A DNA stretch of 64,000 nt from Sipunculus nudus (lineage: Eukaryota > Annelida > Sipuncula > Golfingiida > Sipunculidae). Position numbers and translations under genes: made by a program. Under the pieces are notes generated by a model. The model ran no database searches. It was not told the origin of the DNA and was given only the letters and a program-made list of their open reading frames with translations. Shown here one piece after another: positions 28,001 to 39,928 of this stretch (its first letter is position 1; every line of letters begins with the position of its first letter). Where the stretch lies: positions 10,780,729 to 10,844,728 of the forward strand of contig CM049314.1 in NCBI GenBank assembly GCA_026874595.1, written 5' to 3'.

Positions 28001-31000
28001 CCATCTGTGAGAGACAACAACTGTCAGAATCACATTTAATTTGATCAGTTCTCAAATATATCGAGAGAAAGGTGTCCTACCTTAGTCAATAAAAGGAGAT
28101 GGCCTGTGAAAATTCAAAGTGATTTTAACCCCTGTTGAAGTTGCCAGGCTTGGTCCCAAGGCCGCATAGAATTAGATTTATGTGTTTGCAGCATGTGGGC
28201 TTTAGCTTTTTATTTCCCCATAAAATCAGAGACACTGACTGTGAGATATGTGTCCCATGCACGAGGCGAATGTCTTTTGGTGGCAGGGTTTGTCCCATTT
28301 GATGGTAAATCTCTCTCCAGGGAGAGATAGGACAGGCTTAAAGCGATGAAAAGACGTGAACTGCCGAGAGAAATGTTCACCCATACCTTCTTTGCTATTC
28401 CATGGGTGTTTTGTGCCGGGAACATTAATGTTGTATCAAAATTTTAAACTTATAAAAGATTAAACTTAAAAATAGGTTTTAGATTCTTGTGGAAAAAGTA
28501 CACCAATATTTAAATTTATTAGGATATTTGACACTCTGTGTGCCTGACTCCGAAAAATGTTGTCATATATTCAACTTTAGACTATTTTCGTGTACATATC
28601 ATAAAGAGTTTAGAAATCCAGAGCTTTTATCAGGATTTCTAATGTACCAGAGAACATTAAAGTGAGTGCTTAACTCCACTGATGCTTCACATTCAGTCCA
28701 GGGTTTAAAAATTAAACTGATTATCCTTATAGTAAATATCTTAGTAAAAAATAAATATAACTTAGTCCAAAAATAAAGTATGACTTAGTCTCCTGAAGAA
28801 AATGCCGCATATCAATACTTGAAACCCACCTTTTTTATTGTGGGTAAAATTTGGTTGATTAATGATAAAGGTATATCCTCTCATAGTGGTCATGCTTATT
28901 GGACCAGAAAGATTACTGAAGATATCTCTAATTTGACACAAGTTATAGTATGAGGTCAGTTTTTTTTGTACAGTTAAATTTAAAGTCAGCATAAAGATAA
29001 CAGTCACAGATTAAATCAAACACAGCATGCCATCATCAAAGTAAAACTGACACACACTGGGGAAAAATCATAATTTATAAAAAAATTGCAAATGTCCGAA
29101 TTATTTTGTATCATCAACCTTACCCCAAAATGTTGTCTCTGAAATCAGTGATATTATTATACATCAAACACATGTTCAAATTATTGATGCTAAAACTAAA
29201 AAAAATTGCCTTAATCCCGTTTTTTTTTTTTTTTTGGACGGCCATGGACTTGTTTTCTGCCTTCCATTGTACTGTAGATCCTGTAGTACTTTAGACTTTT
29301 ACCCTGCATCATTATGCCTCAATGGTTGCTAAATTGGCATCTTTGTCCAATGTTTGCATGTTAACAGTATAAGAGTGGATGCATCTTGGGCATGGGTCTC
29401 TTAGTATCTCTAGCACCATGTTTATGTACTTCTTCACTTGCACATGCTTTAGTCGACACTTCACCCAGGTCCATCAGAAAGTATTTGAAAAATACATATA
29501 TGTCCAGTAATATTCTGTATCTTTACAAATCTTTGTAACCTACAGGATAGGAAAGTGAAACACATGGAGGATTAATTTGCATATTCTCCATGTATTTTAT
29601 CCTGATTGGCCAAGATATTTGATGCAGGGTTTAATTTACATATGTATATTTCCACAGGCTGCAGTTACCTTATCCTATTTAAAGTTCAAGAGATAGGATA
29701 TGAGATAATTGCATGCATCTGCCTAGGTCACATGTATCATAGTTTCATGATGAATTTCAGATATTTGACAGAGAATATAGGATTCTTACCCTGATTTGGG
29801 TAGAGATTGGTCTTAACCCTCAGGTAACTGGGGTAACAATTTAAAACTTGTTGTCACTGTCTTTACTGACATGCAAATCCATAATGGCAATTACAATATT
29901 TTCTTGTTTGTTCTTGCAGCAGGCCAATCCATACCTTGGCGTCCCAAACCCGGCCTTAAACCCGTACCTGATGCCCAGCGTGGTGACAGGCGCTATGCCA
30001 GGTGCTATTGCGCCCGTAGAGACTGCAACGCCAGTTTCCGGAGCAGCGACTGCTGTAACACCAGTCAGTGTTGTGCCATCACCAGGAGTAGGGGCTGCAA
30101 CAGCGACCACACAGAAAATTACTCGTCCCGACAGATTAGAGGTACTTGACCCCAGGGAATTAATGTTGTTTCACATGGGCGTAGTTTTAACATATTTCTC
30201 ATACACTGTTACATGGCGGATTAATCTGGTTAGAAACTGTTAATCAGTAATAAATTGCTTGCACAGCCACCCATATAGTTTTCAATGTAAATGAACCCAA
30301 ACATTTTAAACTCTTCTCAACAGTTAGTTCCAAAACATCTTGGCATGAGTCCAAAAGAAAGTGACATATTCCTAAACACAACTGTTTTTATATTCTGTGT
30401 ACTGATGTTGGCTTGCTGTCTGTGCCAACATGTGAAGCATATAAAAACAACTTTGATTAATTCACAAGTTTTGCTGAAACAATTTGAAACTGGTGTCTTA
30501 AATGGGAAAGATGTTGGAGGCCCCACATGAAAATGTTTGTTTTGACCAAACAAAGGATATTGCTACCGCCCCACATTCATTAATGATACAGCTCTGTTTC
30601 AGGCTCTAAGTACACAAGACAGTAGACACAGTTATGAACTCAATAGAATGTTATCATGAAATACATGTCAGAGAAAAGGTTTGAACATACATTCATAAAA
30701 CCCTAGAACTCAGGCACCAGTCTGAACTCCAATGTAATGTAGCACCAGTCTGAACTCTGCCAGTATCTTAAATATAATGTGGCACCAGTCAGAACTCTGC
30801 AAGTATCTCCAGTGTAATGTGGCACCAGTCAGAACTCTGCCAGTATCTCAAATATAATGTGGCACCAGTCTGAACTCCTCCATTATCTCAAATATAATGT
30901 AGCACCAGTCAAACTCTGCCAGTATCTCCAGTGTAATTTGGCACCACTCTGAACTCTGCCAGTATCTCCAGTGTAATGTGGCACCAGTCTGAACTCTGCC

Positions 31001-34000
31001 AGTATCTCAAATATAATGTGACACCAGTCAGAACTTTACCAGTATCTCAAATATAATGTGACACCAGTCAGAACTTTACCAGTATCTCAAATATAATGTG
31101 GCACCAGTCTTAACTCTGCCAGTATCTCAAATATAATTTGGCACCAGTCAGAACTCTGCCAGTTTCTCAAATGTAATGTGGCACCAGTCAGAACTCTACC
31201 AGTATCTCAAATATAATGTGGCACCAGTCAGAACTCTGCCAGTGTGTCAAATATAATTTGGCACCAGGCAGAACTCTGTCAGTGTCTCCAATGTAATGTG
31301 GCACCTTTCTGAACTCTGCCACTATCTCAGATATAATATGGTATCAGTCAGAACTCTGCCAGTATCTCAAATATAATGTGGCACCAGTCTGAACTCCTCC
31401 ATTATCTCAAATATAATGTAGCACCAGTCAGAACTCTGCCAGTATCTCCAGTGTAATTTGGCACCACTCTGAACTCTGCCAGTATCTCTAGTGAAATGTG
31501 GCACCAGTCAGAACTCTGCCAGTATCTCAAATATAATGTGGCACCAGTCAGAACTCTGCCAGTGTCTCCAATGTAATGTGGCACCTGTCTGAACTCTGCC
31601 ACTATCTCCAATGTAATATGGCACTACTCTGAACTCTGCCAGTACTTCCATGTAATGTGGCACCAGTCAGAACTCTGCCAGTATCTCAAATATAATGTGG
31701 CACCAGTCAGAACTCTGCCAGTATCTCTAGTGTAATGTGGCACCAGTCAGAACTCTGCCAGTACCTCAATATAATTTGGCACCAGTCTGAACTCCTTCAC
31801 TATCTCAAATATAATTTAGCACCAGTCAGAACTCTGCCAGTATCTCCAGTGTAATTTAGCACCAATCTGAACTCTGCCAGTATCTCCAATGTAATGTGGC
31901 ACCAGTCTGAACTCTACCAGTATCTTAAATATAATGTGGCACCAGTCAGAACTCTACCAGTATCTCAAATATAATGTTGCACCAGTCTGAAATCTACCAG
32001 TATCTCAAATATAATGTGGCACCAATCAGAACTCTACCAGTATCTCAAATTTAATGTGGCACCAGTCAGAACTCTACCAGTATCTCAAATATAATGTTTC
32101 ACCAGTCTGAAATCTACCAGTATCTCAAATATAATGTGGCACCAATCAGAACTCTACCAGTATCTCAAATGTAATGTGGCACCAGTCAGAACTCTACCAG
32201 TATCTCAAATATAATGTGGCACCAGTCAGAACTCTGCCAGTGTGTCAAATATAATTTGGCACCAGGCAGAACTCTGCCAGTGTCTCCAATGTAATGTGGC
32301 ACCTTTCAGAACTCTGCCACTATCTCAGATATAATATGGTACCAGTCAGAACTCTGCCAGTATCTCAAATATAATGTGGCACCAGTCTGAACTCCTCCAT
32401 TATCTCAAATATAATGTAGCACCAGTCAGAACTCTGCCAGTATCTCCAGTGTAATTTGGCACCACTCTGAACTCTGCCAGTATCTCTAGTGAAATGTGGC
32501 ACCAGTCAGAACTCTGCCAGTATCTCAAATATAATGTGGCACCAGTCAGAACTTTACCAGTATTTCAAATATAATGTGGCACCAGTCTGAACTCTGCCAG
32601 TATCTCAAATATAAAGTTGCACAAGTCAGAACTCTGCCAGTATCTCAATATAATGTGGCACCAGTCAGAACTCTGCCAGTATCTCCAAAGTAATGTGGCA
32701 CCATTCATAACTCTGCCAGTATCTCCAATATAATGTGGCACCAGTCAGAACTCTGCCAGTATCTCCAATGCAATGTGGTGAAATCTCAAAAGAAACTCAA
32801 GAGGTTCCATCTGGTGTCCTAGCAACAGGTCTTAACTTTTGGATTATTCCTTGTAACTTGCATTGAAACCCTAAAAGAAGGATTATAAGAAAGCTTTGGT
32901 TCTTATCTTATGATTATTACCATCTTAAAGACAATGCCACCTGAAGGTTATCGACCTAATGTTCAAAAGGACTCACAACTGTGAATAATGAAAAGTAAGA
33001 TTCCTCAAAGAAACAGAAAACATGAAGCATTTATAACATAATTATTTATAAAACTTACATGAAGAACAGGTTGAGCTTTTATAGCAAAAAAGTGACATTA
33101 ATTCTTGATACAATGTTGACTGGCTTGATACAATGTTGACATTTTGAGAGTGGGTGCAGCTTTAATATTGGACTGTAACAATACAGTTAGATGGGCTTTA
33201 TGTGCTTGCTTCACACAGTCATAAACTTTACAACATCCAGACTCCAAGCAGAAACCATAAAATACACCAGTAAAAGGGACATTTTATTCCTGTCTGGGAG
33301 GTTAGCAGTAAATGTACTTGGGGCGACTTTAATAGGAATATTGACATTTACAGATGGCTCGGTGGTCTTGTCTTTTCATTTTAATGGCATCTTTACCTCA
33401 TTGTAATGAATGGTATGAAACGACGCTGAAGCATACTAAGGGGATACCATATAGGTATCATTATTCACACCAGATAGGGAACATAAGGCAAATAATACTT
33501 GGGAAATAATAAGCAGTCTTTTCAACACAGTGTGCTTTTGACACTACTTTCTTTTTAGTTACATGCAACAAAAGTGTTCAGTAAAAGCAGACTGTATAAC
33601 AGTGTATTCAATTGTAAACTAATATCTCACACTTTCCAATAGATCCAGGGTTTCATACAAAAATAAATTAAAACAACCTGAAATTGAATTTTTTTTTAGT
33701 GAACCTCAGCAATTGAATGAGGAACACTTTTCCCTAATTTTTTCATTGTCTTGTTTGGGAGATACTAATGGATAAAAAATAAATCATCTTATTTTTGTAC
33801 CAAAGCAATTATCGGTTTTAAAGCGAAAGTTGCCTCCTGCAGTCCTTAATAATGTTACTTGGGCATCATATGAGAGGTCAGATGTATTATTTATATCAAA
33901 GACCAGGACCTCTAAGCTACTCAGTATCAGTCAGCTGCTCAGTATCAGTCAGCTGCTCAGTATCAGTCAGCTACTCAGTATCAGTCAGCTACTCAGTATC

Positions 34001-37000
34001 AGATTTCACTATTCAAGCATCATATACTTTACTCAGAGAACAATTGTTTAAATATTGGTATAACTTGGAACATGCTTTGTCAGTTTTCAGTCATGAGCTA
34101 ACTGTGAGACAGGTGCACTTAGTCACTACAGATTATTGAAGCCTCCCAGTGAAAAATGTACCTGGAGGATTTCATCGGAGTTAATTTTTCAGATATCTAT
34201 TTTTCATTATATCCACTGCCATGGATTGGTTTACATATTTATTATCATTGCAACTGACAGGTCCTGAGGTCATGTACAGAGAGGCTGTTTATGGAACTGT
34301 TGGTATTGAAAGTGATTGGAATAAATGCATTGCTTTCACCTAGGTCTGGCCCAGGATCAGTGGTTTACCGATGGTATATATCCCATAATACTTGTGACCA
34401 GACATCCTCCTAACTCGATGATTTCATTTGATTGGGTCTTTAGCCCCAGGTTATCTAGTTCAGATGTTACTGAACACAGCCAATTCTAGTTGACTCTACC
34501 GGAATCTGCTCCACATCACTGTGACAATTTCATGTCACCATGGTGACCATAAATATCACATGGTAAAATTACAGTACACTTTCACAGATTGGAATTATTT
34601 TATAAGAATTTGCAGGTGCCATCTGCAACAGTTGTCACAAGGACCACAGATGTCCTTGGAATTAAATATGAAAATATTAACCATGAACACAGAGGAAGGA
34701 TTAGAATATAAAAACTGGTCACGGCCCCGGTCATATTGAGATCAGTTGCATTGATTGATTATGTTTTTGTGCTTACACTACAAGTGTGTCAGATTCATAT
34801 CAGGAAATAAATAAGAACAATTCTGATTGGCCAGTTACAGGGTCACATGACCAGGCAACAGTTGCCAGCTGCACACTCTATTGTCTGGAGCCAAGAATCT
34901 GTATGCTGCATTTCATAAAATTTTTAAACTGATATAATAGGGTTCTGGCAAAATTTACAGAAATTCCTATGACTTTTTTTGAATACAGAAGTAAAATTAT
35001 CCTGTACTCTCTAGCAGTTTTACTGAAGAGGAACATTTTAGCTGATCCAAATTTGCACAGGGATGATTTTTTTTTTTTCGATATACCAGCAAGTCAGGCC
35101 TTGCTTGGCTTTGCTGCTTTATGTTAGCAGTGCTGAAGTGTCTGGCTGGTCCAGTGGCTGATTTGACTGGAAGCGGGAATTAAATCAAGGACAACACAGC
35201 ACTGGGGAGTCTGATCCTGTTATATAGAGCAGCGCTTGCTGGTGTGAATGGCTTGCTTTGGTATATCACCCTCGTCCCATACCTCGTAATATCGATTGTG
35301 TGTGAAACTACAGCGTCTTGCTTTCCTTTTTCCTTGGTCTTCTGGCCACTTAGGGTTCATCGGGAATCCTTTTTAGGTCCAGATCCTAAGGGTGCAGAGC
35401 AAAAGCCATTTTGTTGTTAAAGCCTTTTTCCTCATTCATGGTACCACCTAGTGTAAGAAATGAGAGCACCGGTGTTATGCTCGTCTGACCTTTATTTAAT
35501 ATTGAAATTCAAAGAGTGTCTTTTTATTATGCAGTGGAAATGTGACATGGTCCATGTGTTAAAGCTTTGTTCAAGCAAACAAACCCAGGATTTTCAATAG
35601 ATTGTTGTTCAGATATTAGGAGACTGTGACACTGTGACTTGTATGCCATTTTAATAGCATGTTACTATAGTTACAGTGACTGCACAGCCTCTGGTAAAGC
35701 AGAGCTTTTAAGTTTTTTTATTGTCTCTACAGTTACAGCACTTGGTGATCAAACAAAGACTTTAGATGTAAATCCATGGCATATATAAATGTGGTCTCTG
35801 TCAGATGGCACATTTTAATAAATAATTGGCAGGGATTTGATCAGGCCAGACTTTGTGTGATGTCTGGTCCTGTGATTGAAATCTTTGGAAGCCCCTCTGT
35901 GTTACATTCTGAATCATAGTACATAATTAATAAGTCAGCTTTTAGTACGGTCCAAAAGAATATGCTGTTTGGATATTATTTGCAAACAGCATTTCACCAT
36001 GTGCCCTGATAGGTTGAAAAAAGCTGGATGATTTGGCGTCTCTGTGCCCAGTGAAATCAGTCATCCCTTGGACTTGATGTGATTGTCATCAGACTGTGTT
36101 TTACAGACAGTCGCCGGCTGGAGACGTTTTCATCAAAGATTGTCAAAAAATGATCTTCTACTCAAGTGAAGCATAGCCTGATCTCTCCCCGAAGTTGCAT
36201 ATTTCATATGCAGATTTATTCATTTGTCATGTTGCTGTTAAGGAAAATATTATTTTAATTTGTAAACCTGACTGCCTCAAGGCTGCCATTAAACAAGCTC
36301 AGGATATTTTGTGGAATTGGTGATTTGCATGACTGATTTGTCAGAGGGAATCAGCACAACGTGTGCTAAGCAAACAAAACTTTCCTGATCAAATGGCATT
36401 TAATATCGCAGATGATGACTCCGACAGTGTTAGTTTTGTGACGATTTATGCCCGCAAGAAGTGCTGGCAGTGGGCAAGGAAGCATAGCAGGCATTGTACT
36501 TGTGCATACTAATGAGGAGCTCATGTTTATTGATGAGCCTTACCAGCACACATGCCCAATGTCACACAATAAAAGCTAGCAATTATATATATTTCATAAG
36601 CGGGGCAAAGAATAATGGTGCCAGAGAGGTTATTATGCGTAATTACTGGAAGTGATAGTTTTTATCATGGAAATATCATTAGAGTCAGAATTATGATGAA
36701 CTTCGCCCATGATGGTAGCCGTGAATAGGTCAGCCTCCGGTCATTAGGAGTCCTACATTAACGACAATTACAGACAACATGTTGAGTCATCCATTGTTAG
36801 TTAAACCACTAGAGATCAGGGCCGTCTAACTATTTTAGATCACTATCCTTGATTCTAAAGATTAACAATCCCCCCCCATTTTTGACACTGATGAATTATT
36901 ATCAGATTAAATATTTATATGTAATTTAAATCAGTAATACCACCTCATTACTCCAATGAAATCTTGACTTACATGAGTTTATTCTGCAACCTTTAAATAT

Positions 37001-39874
37001 TCAAGTGTAATATATTAAATCTATAAATACAGTTAGTCTATCAAGTTGATTAATAAAATGACAGATAAGTAAAATTCACAGTATTTCCCTGTTTCCTTGT
37101 ATTTGGTGACAGTACAAGGAGGCTTTTCTGTGACATATGTTCATATATGCAAAGATTATATGTATAAAAACTAAATTATCTTTTATATATATTTTTTTAT
37201 ACATGTGTTTTTGTATACAAAAGTTTATGATTTTACACATATATATTTATTTGAATACATTTTATTTGTGAATTAATGCAAAAAAAATATTTGGTAAGCA
37301 AACTGTATTTATTTCATCATAAATAGACAAAGAAAATTTCTTATAACATTGTAATCAAGTGGGAATGGCAATTAAGTGGCTTTGTAATCATGCTAAAAAT
37401 GTTTGGATGTTTGTTAATACTGACGTAGATGGCCATGTAATAATGCTAAAATGTTTGTTAATACTGACCTAGATATTTTACCGTTTCAGTCGACCAACTC
37501 GAGTAACGGAGGAGAACCAGCATGGACATACGCAGATTCAATTGCTCAGTCCTCACAATATTCCCACCTTTATTTTCAGGTATGTCGTGAATATCAGAGG
37601 GGTACATGTTCTCGACAGCCTAGTGAATGTCGCTTTGCACACCCCTATGAAAACGTAACAGTGGACTCTAATGACAACCATGTTACGGTGTGTATGGATT
37701 ACGTAAAGGGCAAGTGTACGCGGGACAACTGTCGCTACTTTCACCCCCCTCCTCATCTGCAAGTACAAATCAAGGCTGCACAACAACGGGCTAATGCCGC
37801 CAGTGCTCAAGCCACTCAGGTCCTGGTATGCATCAGGTCACCGCCGCTACATTCTCTCTGCGGGTTGACTTGTGCTGCCACCTAGCTATACTCTTGTGTC
37901 TTCCACAACCTGGATTCACTGTGAGAGCACCTTGCCCTTATATCTCTCTTTATTTCACTGCTTGGCATTCTGTTAACTACAACATAACAAAACAAAACAA
38001 ATTATAAAATAAAACAGTAATTTTATAAATTTGTTCATATTTTAAAGTTTTGATCTGGCAGTGACGAATCAATAATCCAAACATTCAACAAAACAAACCA
38101 AAAAGGGAATCTCTATTAGTCTGTTAAAGCCTGGTGACATTTTAAAAGGACGGACCATAGAATGAAAATGAATTTATTTCCCCCACATAGAAATCCTGGT
38201 ATCAATCATGCTGGGCCCAGCTAAATCTCTTATTCTTGCAGTAATGACATCCTCAAGGTGAAAAATCTCGCTAAAATTACGATAAATGAGAACGAGGAAG
38301 GAGTGGCTTGTCACAACCAATCAAAGTGGGGCTTTTGGGATCCAAATCACACGAACGTGTGGGAAAAACCCTGATGTTAGTAATCATCATTATTTAGTCA
38401 GTGACAGACGCCGTGAGGAAACGGTCATGACAGTGACCTTGACAGGCTTTAATTGGAAACTAATACAGTTGTTTAAGGTGTATTAGCAAAGGCCATTGGA
38501 AAAAATGCTGTGGTTTTAGGCGGTCCGTGCTGATTTGACATTCATTTCTGTCCAAGCCGATTTAGCCCCCGACGGTAGCATTATCTTGATGCAGCCTGTC
38601 ACGGGATGGCTCGCCCTCAATTTATAAACATGAACCACCAGTAATAGACAGCCGAGGAGAACACGTTAAAAAACCACCCATTTGGGGTTTTCTTGTGTTG
38701 GCGCTTCTTATCCAATTAGCCATGTAGTGTCAGCTCAGTGATGTTCGGCAAAGCTCTCACAGTGGCCCCCCTGCACAACGCCACCTCTCCCTCTCCTGCA
38801 CCCACTGTCTCGTGTCACTCTGTCAGCATCTTACACTTTTTCCTCCTATTTTTTTCTAAATCACACAATTTTCACGTAAGTTTTTAGCGCAGTAATTACC
38901 CCTTCCGAACCCTTCACTCTTACACTCCACTCATCCCTACACATGTCTTACATGATCCTGGGTTCTGTCCTCTCCTGTGTATGCAAATCAGTTTTCTCTA
39001 ACTACTCTCCAAGCAGATTTGGCTAACTACTCTCCAAGCAGATGTGGTGTTTCCTCTCATCTAATATCTGTTTCACAATTGACCATGCAACTCTGTGCAC
39101 AAAAGATAGCCTACAAAAAATCCAAAATAACACTCAAACACTTCATCCATTATTCTGAATTCACACTCTTTAACACTGTCTGACTTTGTTTTTGGCACTG
39201 GTTCAAAATCATTTGTGAAATTAACAGTTACTCAGTAGCACTAAATATTGTTACCTTACCATATAAAAAAAAATTGGACTCACTGCTTACCATAAAGAAA
39301 TCACTCAAGCACCTGCTGACGCTTACAGTTTAAGTGAACATAACCTAAGTATCTGATTACAATACAGACAGCATTAATGATAACAGTTCACAATAATCAA
39401 ATCTTCTTGACATTAAGTAACCAAAAATACTCCTTATACTCAGGCCCTGTAGACTGTCTATGTTTTAACAAGACACACAGTTTCTACCTAATCCAGGCTT
39501 ATAACCGAGACAGCTGTGGCTTTAGATCAAAGCTTAAAATGCCCACCTCCTCCTTCCTTTCCTAGGTGGCAGCACTGGTCAGCCTTTCTAATCACGCCTT
39601 TTTTTTTCCTTTCATTGCTCGAGGTGGCGGGAATCTTTTTTTCACAGTCATTAATTTTCTCTTCATCTGCCTTTAATGGTGTGAACAAAACCAACGAATC
39701 AATTAAAGTGCCATTTAAAGAGGAAATGTTGTCATTCAAAATTCATGAATATCTACCTGTGCAAGTTTCAGTGAAATTTTCTCTCAAAATTATAGTGTTG
39801 GATATTTGTTTCATCAGAGCATTTAATTTTGTCTCCAGCGTGAACAAATGATAGATATTTGTGTAAAATGCAAG

Positions 39875-39928
<54 letters not shown>

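Larger units (their letters stand above)
9368..29919 (+). other. mbl intron between exons A and B (20.6 kb)
   Basis: Donor gtacgt, acceptor ttgttcttgcag. It contains a TA microsatellite (10060-10100), dispersed repeats at 11400-13250 and 14400-14640, GC-richer unique blocks (15000-16200, 17250-18800), a degenerate TAATGC repeat (22080-22690) and two candidate cassette exons (21247 and 24985). The remainder, including 9540-11390, 18800-21150 and 25030-29900, is AT-rich sequence in which I see nothing further. Confidence 0.8.
30142..37489 (+). other. mbl intron between exons B and C (7.4 kb)
   Basis: Donor gtactt after GAG. It contains the 40-bp satellite (30713-32779), an 18-bp tandem repeat (33915-34002) and a GC-richer unique block (35080-36830) with motifs such as ttatgcgtaattactgg near 36633. 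The rest (32780-33900, 34003-35080, 36830-37480) is AT-rich with nothing recognisable. Confidence 0.8.

Noticed and set aside
31402-31611. 69-codon minus-strand frame with repeating GDTGRVLTGATLYLR
   Set aside because: Direct consequence of the 40-bp satellite read on the opposite strand.
34611-34705. Open frame VPSATVVTRTTDV after a ttgcag acceptor
   Set aside because: No donor, ends in a stop after 31 codons, and no relation to the family.
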